Source: Parietichytrium sp. I65-24A (Eukaryota; Sar; Bigyra; Thraustochytrida; Thraustochytriidae). From it: DNA of 64,000 nt. The position numbers and the translations under genes are program-made. Under the pieces are notes generated by a model that did no database searches, was not told the origin of the DNA, and worked only from the letters and a program-made list of their open reading frames with translations. Below are positions 29,624-39,401 of the stretch, piece by piece. Location: the NCBI GenBank assembly GCA_012862575.1, contig BLSF01000002.1, forward strand, positions 124,001 to 188,000, in the 5' to 3' direction. How positions within the stretch are numbered: the stretch's first letter is position 1; each line of letters starts with the position of its first letter.

Positions 29624-30919
29624 GCCCTCGGCTTTGTGCACTTCAAAGCGACTTATCGCGTCACCTGCCAGACAAAGCCGTGTTGCCAATCACCATAACC
29701 TTGCAAGCCGTCTGGGTCACAAGCTGAGTGTCTGCGCGCCAATTGTCTCAACTCCTTTGCTTTGCTTTCACAGCCTTGACATGTGCGACCGGCCAAAGGC
29801 ATCTGGAAGTGTTAGCTTTTTCTCTAAACGCCGGAAAGCAACTTTCGTCGCTCTGCTGATTAAAAATAAGTTACTCTCCACTTGAGTTGTTTTCAGTAAT
29901 TATCACATCTCAAGTTTGCACACGCAATGCCCAATACTGCTGCTAGTCCTTCCTTCTTCCTTCCTTCATATTCAAGAAATCAAATGATTCATTCTGACGG
30001 CGAGTCCTGTGCACAGCAGCAGTGTTGTCTTCGTTTATTCCTGTCTTGATGTGTCCACACGCCCAAACTTGAAACGCTCAATCTTTTGGTCAAGAGGCAT
30101 AATTATGTCCTACTCACATTGGGTAAGATGCTAGTAAGGGTCACTCACTGATGGAGGAGCGCGTTTATACCGGTTCTAAGTCCAGGGTGGTAAAGCTCGA
30201 GAATGTGTGTACCAAGATACGCTAAGACAGGATAGTATCTGGGTCGCATTGACAGTGCGAGTGAGTGAATAGAGTGAATGTGCGAAAGCGAATGATAGTG
30301 TGAGCGGGGTATGGTATGAGAGGGAAGTGGATCCACATTGCTCAAGTCAAGAGAAGTCCCGAGAATCTGTGACACCCCGAGACTGCAACGGTCCAATCTT
30401 CGATAGCGTGCGTCTTGAATGAAAGCCACCGGCATTTTCTGGCTGTGACATCTCCAAGCACACGTTTGTACGGAAAGCACTTTTAAACAGAGGCTTTGGA
30501 ATGCGACACTTGCCCTCAGTGTTGCGTTGAGCAGTGGCCGAAGTTTCACCTTTACCTTCGCTAAAATCAGTGATTTAATTAGGGCATCTGCGACAAGTCT
30601 GTCAAAATTAGTAAATGGGTACTGACTGTGACAAGCGGAAATTTGTTCTTCTTCTTTAAACACAATTCCAACGGCAGCATCTTCAAACAAAAATGGTGGG
30701 TAGATCAGACCAGTATTGCAGAACACGACAATGGTCAAATTGGCTTACCATCGCATAATCTGACCTCGCGCCTCGAGCTGGCAACAAAATCATTCCACCT
30801 TCACCACAACTCAACAAAAGGGCACACTTCTGTTGCACTCAATCTCACAATACAAATTAAAAATCGTGACACGGTCTCGAATTTGTCTGCGAGTACGTTT
30901 CGATCTAGGTCAATGCAAC
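29624..30919. other. Intergenic region between BNR-repeat and GT77-like genes
   Basis: About 1.3 kb upstream of the BNR gene. A 197-codon minus-strand frame (30145-30738) begins only with TTG and has no recognisable domain; its second half is a translated GTGAG/GAATG-type repeat. No gene is called. Confidence 0.5.
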
Positions 30920-32311
30920 CTACGAAAGTCTCGTCTCACCTTCATTTTCATCTTCATCTTCATCTTCGTCTTCCCATACGACTCGAACTTCTTCGCTAAA
31001 GGTGTCTGGTGGGAAATCGCTTGGTTTAATCCGTTTGCAACTTTCCGAGAAACCCCAGGCTCCAAGCCTCTTCAGCTCTAGGCTTTTACCAATAGCCCGT
31101 CCGTCTTGCACTCCCACACGATGAATTACGCCAGGATCTTCGGATACAAGTCTATCCAAAGACCAAGTCGAGAATACGCCTTTCACGAGGTGCGCTGGGA
31201 TGACCTCGAAGTGCAGCTGACGGAAGAAATAGTGTCGCAACATGTGATTCCAGAGGCGCTGGTCATCATGCATGTGATAGACGAGCGCAATAGAATTTAC
31301 CATTGCGTTCATGAACACTCGCGTCTTGAGATTGCTTCGGATGTAGACAAACCCGGTGTTGGCAGGTCCCTGCCCGTCGAATCGCACATCGGCCTGTGTC
31401 ATAATATCTATATTCATGAATTCCATCGACGATTCCAGGTGCGGTAGGATGTCTTTTCGCCAAGCTATGTCTGAATCTTGCAAAATGACGTCATATCCCA
31501 TATCAACGAGCTCCCCGCCAAACCGGATGATATTGCTCATTGCAAATCGGAAGCCTTCCGCTTTGAGCCCAAAGTTTGCGTTCGCAGGATAAATTAAGCG
31601 AGGAGGCATCACGAAAAAACCTTGATCGCGAAAAAGTTCGTATTCGGTAGCTCCTGACGGAACAATTAAAAGCTTGAGGTCTTCCCCTGGACGAACCCTC
31701 TCCATGCAGCACACCCAGTTCAACACTGTATGCATCTGGCGCATGTCAACAGCAATTACATGCACTGTCGTAGGCCCCGTTGAGCGCTTTGGAAACCAAC
31801 CTTCCAGGAGCTTCCGACGCTCTTTCGAGATAACCGGGTCCCAATGTGCATCAAGAAGTGGCTTGACTTGGTCCAAGTCCTCCTTTTGGATACATTCAAG
31901 ACATGTCGGGTCCTCCTTGCAATCAATTAGTTGATTTTCAATGACTGGCCCGCCCTGAGCAACCCTGCACATTTCTAAGTCGGCAAGCTTGAGTCCTTTC
32001 CAGCGAGCATCTATTTCCCGAGCACGACCTGCATAGAAAGGAGGCCAAGACGCATCCTTCTCACGCCGCGCCAGGCGCAGCTTGTCCCAAACTCCCGGAT
32101 ACTCTTGCCGCGACTCACCCTTTGGACCCCTCAGCGACAACCACAGCGGCGAAGCAGCTTCCATTGTCAGCAATCTTGAAACCATGGTGGTGTACCCCGC
32201 TAACGCCACCGTCACAATCGCAATTAGCACAGCGAGTACTCTTCTCCCGGCAGGCCTCATCTTAACAGTGGCCGCCGTCCGCGCCGACCCGCTGCTACTA
32301 TTCGCCGCCAT
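30920..32311 (-). CDS. GT77-like nucleotide-diphospho-sugar transferase, Golgi type II
   Basis: 463 residues, ATG at 32309-32311. A short cytoplasmic N-terminus and one membrane anchor (about 23-48, VLAVLIAIVTVALAGYTTMV) give type II topology typical of Golgi enzymes. The catalytic part (about 180-420) follows the Nucleotid_trans/GT77 pattern: VHVIAVDMRQMHTVLNW, the FGLKAEGFRFAMSNII helix, GYDVILQDSDIAWRKD with the DxD metal/donor motif (D279-S-D281), PANTGFVYIRSN and HMHDDQRLWNHML. Such enzymes add pentoses or galactose to surface glycans or glycoproteins; the sugar is not readable. The last residues (WEDEDEDEDENEGE) are encoded by a CATCTT/CTTCAT microsatellite, so the acidic tail is probably length-variable. 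A 10-bp repeat lies 90 bp upstream of the start. Confidence 0.88.
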   Translation of the reverse strand: MAANSSSGSARTAATVKMRPAGRRVLAVLIAIVTVALAGYTTMVSRLLTMEAASPLWLSLRGPKGESRQEYPGVWDKLRLARREKDASWPPFYAGRAREIDARWKGLKLADLEMCRVAQGGPVIENQLIDCKEDPTCLECIQKEDLDQVKPLLDAHWDPVISKERRKLLEGWFPKRSTGPTTVHVIAVDMRQMHTVLNWVCCMERVRPGEDLKLLIVPSGATEYELFRDQGFFVMPPRLIYPANANFGLKAEGFRFAMSNIIRFGGELVDMGYDVILQDSDIAWRKDILPHLESSMEFMNIDIMTQADVRFDGQGPANTGFVYIRSNLKTRVFMNAMVNSIALVYHMHDDQRLWNHMLRHYFFRQLHFEVIPAHLVKGVFSTWSLDRLVSEDPGVIHRVGVQDGRAIGKSLELKRLGAWGFSESCKRIKPSDFPPDTFSEEVRVVWEDEDEDEDENEGETRLS

Positions 32312-33373
32312 CTGCCTTCCAGGCGCTGATGTTTGGCATTCACAGCTGCGCGCCCTTTCCTAAACTGCTTCGGAGCTCACTCACACACGCGTTCTTGCTC
32401 AACTTTGCTCAACTTTGCTCAACTTTGCTCAAAATCAACCTTGGTCAACCTTCTGGGCAAACCGAGGAGAACCGTTCCCAGGTCCCGGTTCTTGAGGGAA
32501 GAACCCGAGCCGATGACAACATGATGACGTCATGGAACCGTTGGACAGCTTTTAGCGCCAGCCGTAGTGGAGAGCGTAGCCCGAGTCGAAAGAGGATGGG
32601 GGTCATAGGAGATGGTAGAGCTTGCGGTAGTCCGGGCGACTGTTGAAAGGAATGATGCGAACTACTTCGGCGGACAAAGCAAATGACAAAGCGCACAAAA
32701 GGGAGAGGAAGAAACGAGACAGACCCAAAGCATCGCGGATTTCGGTGAAATGTATAAAACGATGAATGAATGAATGAATGAATGGAAAGGAAGATGGCAA
32801 GTCGATAATAGGTATTTTGTCATTCATCGAATTGATCGCCACTCGCCGAGGGGATCCTGATCAGCGAGTTTCGATGTTCCGCGTGATGTCGTTTAGAACT
32901 CAAAATACAAAAAAGAAAGCCCTTCCATTGCCAAAGGACTCTGCGAGAGGCGCCATTGGCGAAGTGTGCAATGTTGAAATCTTGGAATTGGCAAGCACCA
33001 GGCAAAAGTCCTGAATTCTGCACAAAGGTTTGAGAGAGGGCGTTTGAAGCTCGGAGGCCTCGAGTTGTGGTGTCTCTGGCCTCCATGCTTTCATTTCTGA
33101 ATTCTGAACTGACGATACAAGTATATCGATAGTAGTAGCGACAGTGGCGACAAAAATTGTACGAATGAGGCACCCAGGTAACACTGCCTCGTGAAAGTTG
33201 AGTAGAGGCAGCCTACGCGGCAGACCACCCACAATTGGTCACGCGAGAGCAAACCATCTGGCGCTCTTCGAAGCGGAGGCTTGTCTGCGTAAGGCGCAGA
33301 CGAGACAGAGTTTATCGCTGCGCACGTACGCGTGTCTGCCAGGGAGGCCAGCGTTGCGAGATTGGCAGCCGAA
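32312..33373. other. Divergent promoter region, GT77-like / 5-phosphatase-like
   Basis: About 1.06 kb holding AACTTTGCTC x3 (32401-32430), a GAAT tetranucleotide run (32764-32781) and no recognisable gene. Confidence 0.5.
32401..32430 (-). repeat. Tandem repeat (GAGCAAAGTT)x3 upstream of the GT77-like gene
   Basis: Three exact 10-bp units (AACTTTGCTC on the plus strand) lie 90-120 bp upstream of the start codon. Confidence 0.8.
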
Positions 33374-36202
33374 ATGGTGCAAAAGGCGGTCTTCAGCTCA
33401 CGGAGGGTGGAGCTCGGTGGGGGCGATGCTCGCGTGGACGCTTTTATCGACGACGCCCATCCGGGAGAAATCAGGTTCAAAGTACAAGCTCAGACTAGCC
33501 TTGGCGCCAAACCAGTGGTGTTTGACGTCTGGTTTGTTGACTCGGACTATGTGCCCTTGCCGGATGCGACCGGCTCAGAGTGTAAAACTGACGAGGACCC
33601 GAAAGTTTCAAAGGCAATGCATGCGACGGCCAGAGCGATGTCAATAGCCAAGGCTTTCCAGCTTGTCGAGCAGGTGAACAGCTCGCCTCTTCTGACTGTA
33701 GAAGCGTCCGCGAGAGAAATTAATCCGCCATTATGTTTAACGAGAGGCACCAAGGTGCGCGTAAGGTTCGGGGAGGACAAGTTCGCGCTCGGCAAAGTCT
33801 CGCGAGGATGCTCAAATGGAAACGTAAATATTCACTTGGTCGATGGAACAAGGCTTAAAGATGTCCCAAGAGAAAGGTTGCAAGTCATGGGGCGTTTTCG
33901 TCCGGGGCAGTATGCAAAGGTTCCAACTAGCGAGACGGAGCATAGGCCGTACACACCGCCGTCGCCATCTGGCGACTTGCCAGCCTTTGAAGAAAAGGAT
34001 GGTGGACCACGCAGGCGAACGTCTTCGCCAGTTCAATTGCCACCGCTTCCTGCATTGACGCGACCGTCTTTAGAAGTCAAGATCGCCTCTCCGAAGTCAA
34101 CCTCAAATGGGACAAAGTCCAAAAGCAAGGCTGCGGAGGTAAGCTCTCCAAACTCTGTACCGCTTCCCCTGGGCCGTAGCGCGCCAGAGTCGCCAAAGTC
34201 TGCCCCTCTTGACAACGGCACTGGGTTCACGTCACCTCTTTCAGCGAAAATTGCATCTCCAAAATCCTCTCGTCCGTGGGATGCAAAAAGGCCAGCACCA
34301 AAACAACAAAGTGTCCCAACGCACGTTCAAAGAGAGCCAACAGGTCGCGGGAAAGCTTCGCCAAAGAGCACTAAATATGACCCGGAAAGTGGGGCAACGA
34401 AAATTCAAGCTGTGTTCCGAAGCTTTTTGGCTCGCTGTGCAGTGGAATGGCTCAAACGAGGAAAACCAGCGATCACAGTGAAGCAAAAGAGAGGTAATCA
34501 AAATGGAATGTCTCCAACTCGTTCTGCAAAGCAGACAGCTCAAAACAGACAGACGAAAGAAACCGTCCTCCCACCCAACGGTTACAAAAGCCCCTCTAGC
34601 CCCAAGGTAGTGCGTCCTCCGCCTCTCGTCTCTGGTCGTGAGAGCCAAATCCAATCTGACCCCGCCAAAATTAATCACAAAGCGCCAAAGCTCGTCCTCC
34701 CGGAGCGCGCCAAAGCGACCTTAGAGGAATCAAAGTTAGGAGGAAACGAGGGAGAGGACCTTGGAGCCGAGAGCGATGGAGGCGAGAGCTGTGATAGCTC
34801 CGACAGCTCCGACAGTAGCGACTCGAGCTCTTCTTCTTCTTCTTCTACGAGCTCTTGTTCTAGTGATTCAACTTCCAGCTCAAACTCTTCTGATTCGTCA
34901 GACAGCAAAAGCAGTAGCGACACAGAAAGGGTTTCTCACCAAAGAGGGGTTGCCGATCAGAGCCACACGTCTGTGCCTTCGCGCTCCCCTCGGGGAATCA
35001 GTACTGCTGAAGGGAAAACCAGCTCTGAGATTCCTCGCCGGAATGTTGTTGAAAGGCAGTCCCCGCGGAGCCCCAATAGCTCATTGGAGACGGAGCCATC
35101 GCGAATCGCAGAGAGAATAATTTCGACCGGGGAGGTGAACGTTTTCGCACTAACATACGACTGCATAGGGAAGAATCTTGACACAAAAATCCTCTCTGAG
35201 CTGATAAACCCTGGCGAATACGACGTATTCGCAATTGGTTTTCAAAATTTTAGGCTCCCAATCGATTCCAAGGAGATGGAGGAATCCATAATGTCTTGCT
35301 TTGGCGTGGAGAAACGCTTTCATGTGCTAAAGTGCTGTCAGATGGATGGTATCTGCTTGCTGGTCATCGTTCGGCAGGTGCTGATTCCTTTAATTGCGGA
35401 CGTAAAAAGCGAGGAAGTGTCTCTGGGTGTTTCTGTGGCGGAGGAAAATGACCGGCAGCGTGGCGCGGTGGGAATTTCCTTTCGCATTTTAGAAAAGGTT
35501 TTCATCTTTCTCAACTCGCATCTGCGTGGGAAATTGGAAAATGGCGCAGCAAGGGACGCAAACTTCCACGAAATAAATGCTAGAATGAAATTACCTGAGG
35601 AGCACTTGTGCACCACCACCCCGATTAGCAAGCGTGGCGACTACGTGTTCTGGATGGGCAATCTCAATTATCGGATCGACTATGACATCTACAAATGCCA
35701 AGGACACATTCGTAGGGGAGAATATCAGGTCTTGCTGGCCCACGACCAACTCTCAAGAACCAAGCTCGCATTTCGTGATTTCAAAGAGGCGCCTCTGACA
35801 TTCCCACCGACGTACAAGTACGAAACGGACAGTGACAGGTATGAGATGACTGTGTGTCCGTCTTGGACGGACCGGATCTTGTACTCCACCCTAAGTACTG
35901 ATGACGGTGATTTGAGAGTGAATGCTTACGATGCGTACAAAAAGGCGTGCTCTTCATCTCACCGTCCGGTGTATGGCATTTTTGAAATTAAAATTTCCTC
36001 CAAGGAGGAAATGCTTCAAAAGTGGTCTGAAAAACACAAGGAGCTGCTTGCGCGTATGGAGATGCCCGGTAGTTTTGGCAGCTTGGGAGGGAAACAGCTC
36101 GGCTCTATGAAACAACCAAGTTTTGGCGAGGAAGGGAAAAAAGGTGTCGCTTCGCAATCCGCAGACAAAAAGATGAAAAGCAAAGTTTGTACAGTCATGT
36201 AG
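33374..36202 (+). CDS. Inositol polyphosphate 5-phosphatase-like protein with altered catalytic site, IQ motif and CaaX box
   Basis: 942 residues from the ATG at 33374; a longer frame starts with GTG only. An N-terminal region of unknown type is followed by a tudor-like RVRFGEDKFALGKVSRG segment. Then come disordered Pro/Ser/Lys-rich sequence, an IQ motif (KIQAVFRSFLARC, I344-Q345) for calmodulin-like partners, a Ser/Asp run (about 475-525) and an IPPc domain (about 585-870). Family blocks are recognisable: FLNSHL, WMGNLNYR, PSWTDRIL and SSHRPVYGIF. However, the metal-binding acids are replaced: QE to QN (N625), GD to GN (N763) and DH to SH (S862), while H863 and the TDR motif remain. The C-terminus, KKMKSKVCTVM, is a polybasic CaaX box (C939), predicted to be farnesylated. 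Loss of three acids predicts a weak or dead phosphatase retained as a phosphoinositide-binding membrane adaptor. Confidence 0.85.
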   Translation: MVQKAVFSSRRVELGGGDARVDAFIDDAHPGEIRFKVQAQTSLGAKPVVFDVWFVDSDYVPLPDATGSECKTDEDPKVSKAMHATARAMSIAKAFQLVEQVNSSPLLTVEASAREINPPLCLTRGTKVRVRFGEDKFALGKVSRGCSNGNVNIHLVDGTRLKDVPRERLQVMGRFRPGQYAKVPTSETEHRPYTPPSPSGDLPAFEEKDGGPRRRTSSPVQLPPLPALTRPSLEVKIASPKSTSNGTKSKSKAAEVSSPNSVPLPLGRSAPESPKSAPLDNGTGFTSPLSAKIASPKSSRPWDAKRPAPKQQSVPTHVQREPTGRGKASPKSTKYDPESGATKIQAVFRSFLARCAVEWLKRGKPAITVKQKRGNQNGMSPTRSAKQTAQNRQTKETVLPPNGYKSPSSPKVVRPPPLVSGRESQIQSDPAKINHKAPKLVLPERAKATLEESKLGGNEGEDLGAESDGGESCDSSDSSDSSDSSSSSSSSTSSCSSDSTSSSNSSDSSDSKSSSDTERVSHQRGVADQSHTSVPSRSPRGISTAEGKTSSEIPRRNVVERQSPRSPNSSLETEPSRIAERIISTGEVNVFALTYDCIGKNLDTKILSELINPGEYDVFAIGFQNFRLPIDSKEMEESIMSCFGVEKRFHVLKCCQMDGICLLVIVRQVLIPLIADVKSEEVSLGVSVAEENDRQRGAVGISFRILEKVFIFLNSHLRGKLENGAARDANFHEINARMKLPEEHLCTTTPISKRGDYVFWMGNLNYRIDYDIYKCQGHIRRGEYQVLLAHDQLSRTKLAFRDFKEAPLTFPPTYKYETDSDRYEMTVCPSWTDRILYSTLSTDDGDLRVNAYDAYKKACSSSHRPVYGIFEIKISSKEEMLQKWSEKHKELLARMEMPGSFGSLGGKQLGSMKQPSFGEEGKKGVASQSADKKMKSKVCTVM

Positions 36203-36645
36203 AAGATGGAGAACTTTAGTTTGGCTCATTCATCACACCTTTTTATATTGTTTATTTTTAAAATGAGAACGATTGTCTTTCTTCTCACATTCTCTCATGG
36301 CGATGGCGCTGTGACATAGAGTCACCGGCAACTAGATTGAAATATGGAAAAAATTAAAATTAGAGAATTTCGAACGGACCGTTCTCTTCTTCATTCCCGC
36401 AAAAGAACAAACAGCATCAGTTCTGATAATTCTCACCCCCTCGCGAAGAGCAGAGGGACAGGTGGGCAAGGCAGGCGGTCAGAAGGAGTGATCGGGGGTC
36501 ACGATGGACCCCACATTGCGCAGCCCGTCAGCATTTCAGAGCTCGGCCCAAACCCTGCACCACCTCAATCTTCTGATCCTGCTCTCGCGGACACTTGCAA
36601 AGCTAGGCTAACACCGGAAACAGATCTAACAGAGGGACCACTGCG
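36203..36645. other. Convergent 3' region, 5-phosphatase-like / TAF11
   Basis: About 440 bp between gene ends. It is AT-rich at first (36240-36270), then of mixed composition. An ATG-started open frame (36344-36697) runs through it and into TAF11 on the opposite strand; it has no domain and is not called. Confidence 0.5.
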
Positions 36646-37122
36646 TCATCCGAGCAGGCCACGAACCGGCGTGGCTAGGTACGGAATTTTTCCTTGAATA
36701 CGAAGCCGCCTGTATGCCGAGCGTATATGCAGCGGATGGATGGGCCCTTTGAAGTCACCCATCTCCTCCCTCGCCAGCTCGATGAGCTCTCCCGCAAAGA
36801 TCTTGCTGATCCCCCCCATGGTGACCGCCAGCTCGTTGGACACCTTGCATCCTGACGCCTTGCGCATGAGCTTCTTCACGGTGGCCCTGTCAAAGTGGGA
36901 CCTTCTAAACGCTTCGTAGCGCTGCATCTGCTCCTCGCTCAGCGCGGACAGCAGCGCGGACAGCCGCTGGCACTCGGCCTCCTCCTCGGCTTTGGCCGCC
37001 TCGTCCGACTGCTTGCTGTCCTTGCCTCGCTCGTCGTCCCCATCCCATTTCACGCGCTTCTTCTTGCCCGCCCTTCGTCTCGACCCATCCCCGGCCTCCG
37101 ACGCTCGCCGCTTGCCCTCCAT
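36646..37122 (-). CDS. TAF11: TAF11, TFIID subunit (histone fold)
   Basis: 158 residues from the ATG at 37120-37122. A basic, NLS-like N-terminus (SRRRAGKKKRVKW) and an acidic linker precede a complete TAFII28 histone fold: SEEQMQRYEAFRRSHFDRA, then VKKLMRKASG, then MGGISKIFAGELIELARE, then PLHIRSAYRRLRIQGKIP. In other eukaryotes TAF11 pairs with TAF13 through this fold in the TFIID complex that binds core promoters. The family signature GISKxFxGExxE is intact. The gene is divergent from AAR2 across 866 bp. Confidence 0.93.
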   Translation of the reverse strand: MEGKRRASEAGDGSRRRAGKKKRVKWDGDDERGKDSKQSDEAAKAEEEAECQRLSALLSALSEEQMQRYEAFRRSHFDRATVKKLMRKASGCKVSNELAVTMGGISKIFAGELIELAREEMGDFKGPIHPLHIRSAYRRLRIQGKIPYLATPVRGLLG

Positions 37123-37302
37123 CCCCACCCTACTCTCGCAGCTTCGCAGCCCAGTCTCCCACTGAACGCACGCGCAACTACAAAGGGCTCTCTATTCTGT
37201 GCCTTTCGCGTCTTTCGCGTCGTTCGCGTGTCGCGCGAGGAAGCCAAGCCGCTTTCTTTGCTCGTGGCGCTGCCGATATCTGCCGATCCGCCTCACTCAA
37301 TG

Positions 37303-37332
37303 TGACTCATGTGACACATGTGATAACACGTG
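37303..37332. promoter_or_regulatory. Cluster of TGACTCA, CACATGTG and CACGTG sites
   Basis: TGACTCA (37303-37309, AP-1/GCN4-type), the palindrome CACATGTG (37315-37322) and CACGTG (37327-37332, E/G-box) lie within 30 bp, with a duplicated TGATAAC overlapping the last two. They lie about 180 bp upstream of TAF11. Factor binding is inferred from general bZIP/bHLH knowledge. Confidence 0.4.
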
Positions 37333-37591
37333 ATAACCGCAACAGAGGTGCGAGCGGCTAGCTAGCTAGCATGGCTCTCTCTGGGCTAGAGCACGTACCA
37401 CAGTTTAGCGCTGGCAGCGTAGGCAAGCCATGGCAAGCCTTCCGCATTGGTAGCCAGCCAGGCCCACGTGTTAGTGTCAGAGGTGGAATCGAAGACTCAC
37501 ATTTACTACTACAATGTGGAGACACGAGACGCGGAGACACTGAGACACGGAGACACTGAGACACTGAGACACTGAGACTGAGGCGAAAGAA

Positions 37592-37647
37592 GTGAGTAAG
37601 TGAGTGAGTGAGTGAGTGAGTGAGTGAGTGAGTGAGTGAGTGAGTGA
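37592..37647. repeat. (GAGT)n tetranucleotide microsatellite
   Basis: About thirteen near-perfect GAGT units lie about 340 bp before the AAR2 start, after shorter GAGACAC-type repeats. Confidence 0.9.
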
Positions 37648-37988
37648 AAGAGTGAAGACAGAGGACAGAGGACAAAGGACAAAGGACGGACGCTGGGAAG
37701 GCTTGCACGGTTGGCGCAGGTCGACTACCGGTACATAGGTTGGCGCAGGTCGACTGCATAGTATGAACGGGAGTGGAAGGGGATCCTGAACGTCGGCTCC
37801 GTTGGAGGTGGTGCTGGTTGGCGGGACTCGGCGAAGGTGGCGAGGGATTTGGCGCCGAGGGCGAGCGACCTTGCGAAACTGGCCGCGGGTCGCGCAGCGA
37901 AGGGAGAAAGCCCGCGAAGTGCTGATTGAGGGGATAGAAAGGGCTGAGCGGAGGTTGAGGACAGAAAACTAAAGATAAACGAGCGGTC

Positions 37989-39242
37989 ATGGCCCAGGCC
38001 TCGCTGCTCAACGGAGGCATCGTCATTGTGCTAGACGCTCCGCCTGGGTCCCAGTTTGGTGTGGACCTGCTCTCATGGCGCACGGGCGCGCGCTTTCGAG
38101 GTGCACAAGGAATCCCGAGCGGCCTGCGCCTGCTGCACCTGTCGCGTGCCCATGATCCGGCAGGAACGACTAGGAATGCAGCAGGGGGCGCGGGAATTGC
38201 CTCGCAGAGTTTTGAAAGCGACATGGAACAATTGCAACATATGGGCGCTCCGGTAGGAATGTTTGTGCATGGGGAGGGATTGACTGCGTTGCGAAGCTCG
38301 AGAGACGGGCTGCTTGAGCGGCTGAGCATCGAAGAGGAGCAACAGATTCTCCATCAGGTCTCCAGTGGACAGGTGAATGGAGGGTGGCTTGGGCCATATG
38401 ATGGAGGGGAGCCTGGTCAATGGGAGTCACTGGCTGGCATGTTGACGGAGGAGGTGCTGCGGCGCGTAGGCATTCAGGTTGGGGCCGTGGTGCAGGAGGA
38501 AGCGCTGCGTTTGAAACGAATACCTGTGTTGGCGGAGATGGCCAGGGAAGAAAGACGGAGAAGTGCCAACGGGGTCGCTGCAAAGCACTCTGGGGTGAGG
38601 AACTGGATGGAAGAGGGCTTGGATGTTGCTGCAGTTGACCTCGACCCATCTCCCTTATTTGAGCGCCTCCTGGTCCGCGAATACGACGGTCAATTTGAGG
38701 ACTTTGTTGCTGAAGTACAGCTTTCCTTCGTTTTATTCCTGTACTTGGCGTCTCTCTCTGGTTTAGAATACTGGAAACGCGCTGTATATCTTGCTTGCTC
38801 CTCAGAGGCTTACATTCAAACAAACACTCATGAGTACGCAATCTTTTTGGACGTACTCAAGGCGCAACTGGGTGTGATGCCCGCTGACCTATTCCAAAAT
38901 GCTTTGCTGGAGGATAACTTTCTCAATGAAGCGTTTGCCAACCTCTTCACTGCATGTTCCTGGCCGAACGAGTCTTCGGATCTGCACTCGCAGGTGTCGT
39001 CGATAAGGAAGGAGATAAAAAATCGATTCGGAAAATCCGCACTAAGAGATATCGACAAGTTGCTTCAAAACATCGAGGACGACTTTATTACACAGAGTGT
39101 AGTCCCCGTGGGATCCATTTCGTTTGCAATTGATGATGATTCTGCAATGTCCGCAGCATCGACTTTGGACTCGAAGGCGGCTGTTTCTGCGCTAGAACCC
39201 CAGCAGCGTATGAGCTGGATGCTTGAGTGGAAGCCGGAGTGA
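37989..39242 (+). CDS. AAR2: AAR2-like U5 snRNP assembly factor
   Basis: 417 residues, ATG at 37989. The N-terminal beta-domain has the AAR2 hallmark VIVLDAPPGSQFGVDLLSW followed by FRGAQGIPSGLRLLHL, then a VGMFVHG strand and LGPYDGGEPGQWESL. The helical C-terminal domain carries the conserved EDFVAEVQLSFVLFLYLASL block, then EYWKRAVYLACSSEAY and LDVLKAQLGVMPADLF. AAR2 binds the RNase H and Jab1 domains of PRP8 during cytoplasmic U5 snRNP biogenesis and is displaced by BRR2. Its presence agrees with a working spliceosome in a genome that shows few introns in this window. It converges on the MFS gene, 159 bp away. Confidence 0.9.
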   Translation: MAQASLLNGGIVIVLDAPPGSQFGVDLLSWRTGARFRGAQGIPSGLRLLHLSRAHDPAGTTRNAAGGAGIASQSFESDMEQLQHMGAPVGMFVHGEGLTALRSSRDGLLERLSIEEEQQILHQVSSGQVNGGWLGPYDGGEPGQWESLAGMLTEEVLRRVGIQVGAVVQEEALRLKRIPVLAEMAREERRRSANGVAAKHSGVRNWMEEGLDVAAVDLDPSPLFERLLVREYDGQFEDFVAEVQLSFVLFLYLASLSGLEYWKRAVYLACSSEAYIQTNTHEYAIFLDVLKAQLGVMPADLFQNALLEDNFLNEAFANLFTACSWPNESSDLHSQVSSIRKEIKNRFGKSALRDIDKLLQNIEDDFITQSVVPVGSISFAIDDDSAMSAASTLDSKAAVSALEPQQRMSWMLEWKPE

Positions 39243-39401
39243 TTGTTGAAGTTTGAAAAAATGAGAAGCTGTTATTTGTACATAGCATATGCGTTGAATT
39301 GAAAATAAAAATAAGTGGGCGATTGATCTTCCCTCAGCACGGTAGAAAAATATTACACACAAACAACCTTACTAGCAAACCGCATGCAGTCGTAAATAAG
39401 A

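Larger units (their letters stand above)
37123..37988. other. Divergent promoter region, TAF11 / AAR2
   Basis: This region carries a cluster of bZIP/bHLH-like sites (37303-37332), TAGC repeats (37356-37370), GAGACAC(T) repeats (37520-37578), a long (GAGT)n tetranucleotide array (37592-37647) and GGACAGA/GGACAAA repeats (37659-37686). No gene was recognised. Confidence 0.6.

Noticed and set aside
30145-30738. 197-codon minus-strand frame with a hydrophobic beginning
   Set aside because: It starts with TTG, its second half is a translated repeat, and no domain is recognisable.
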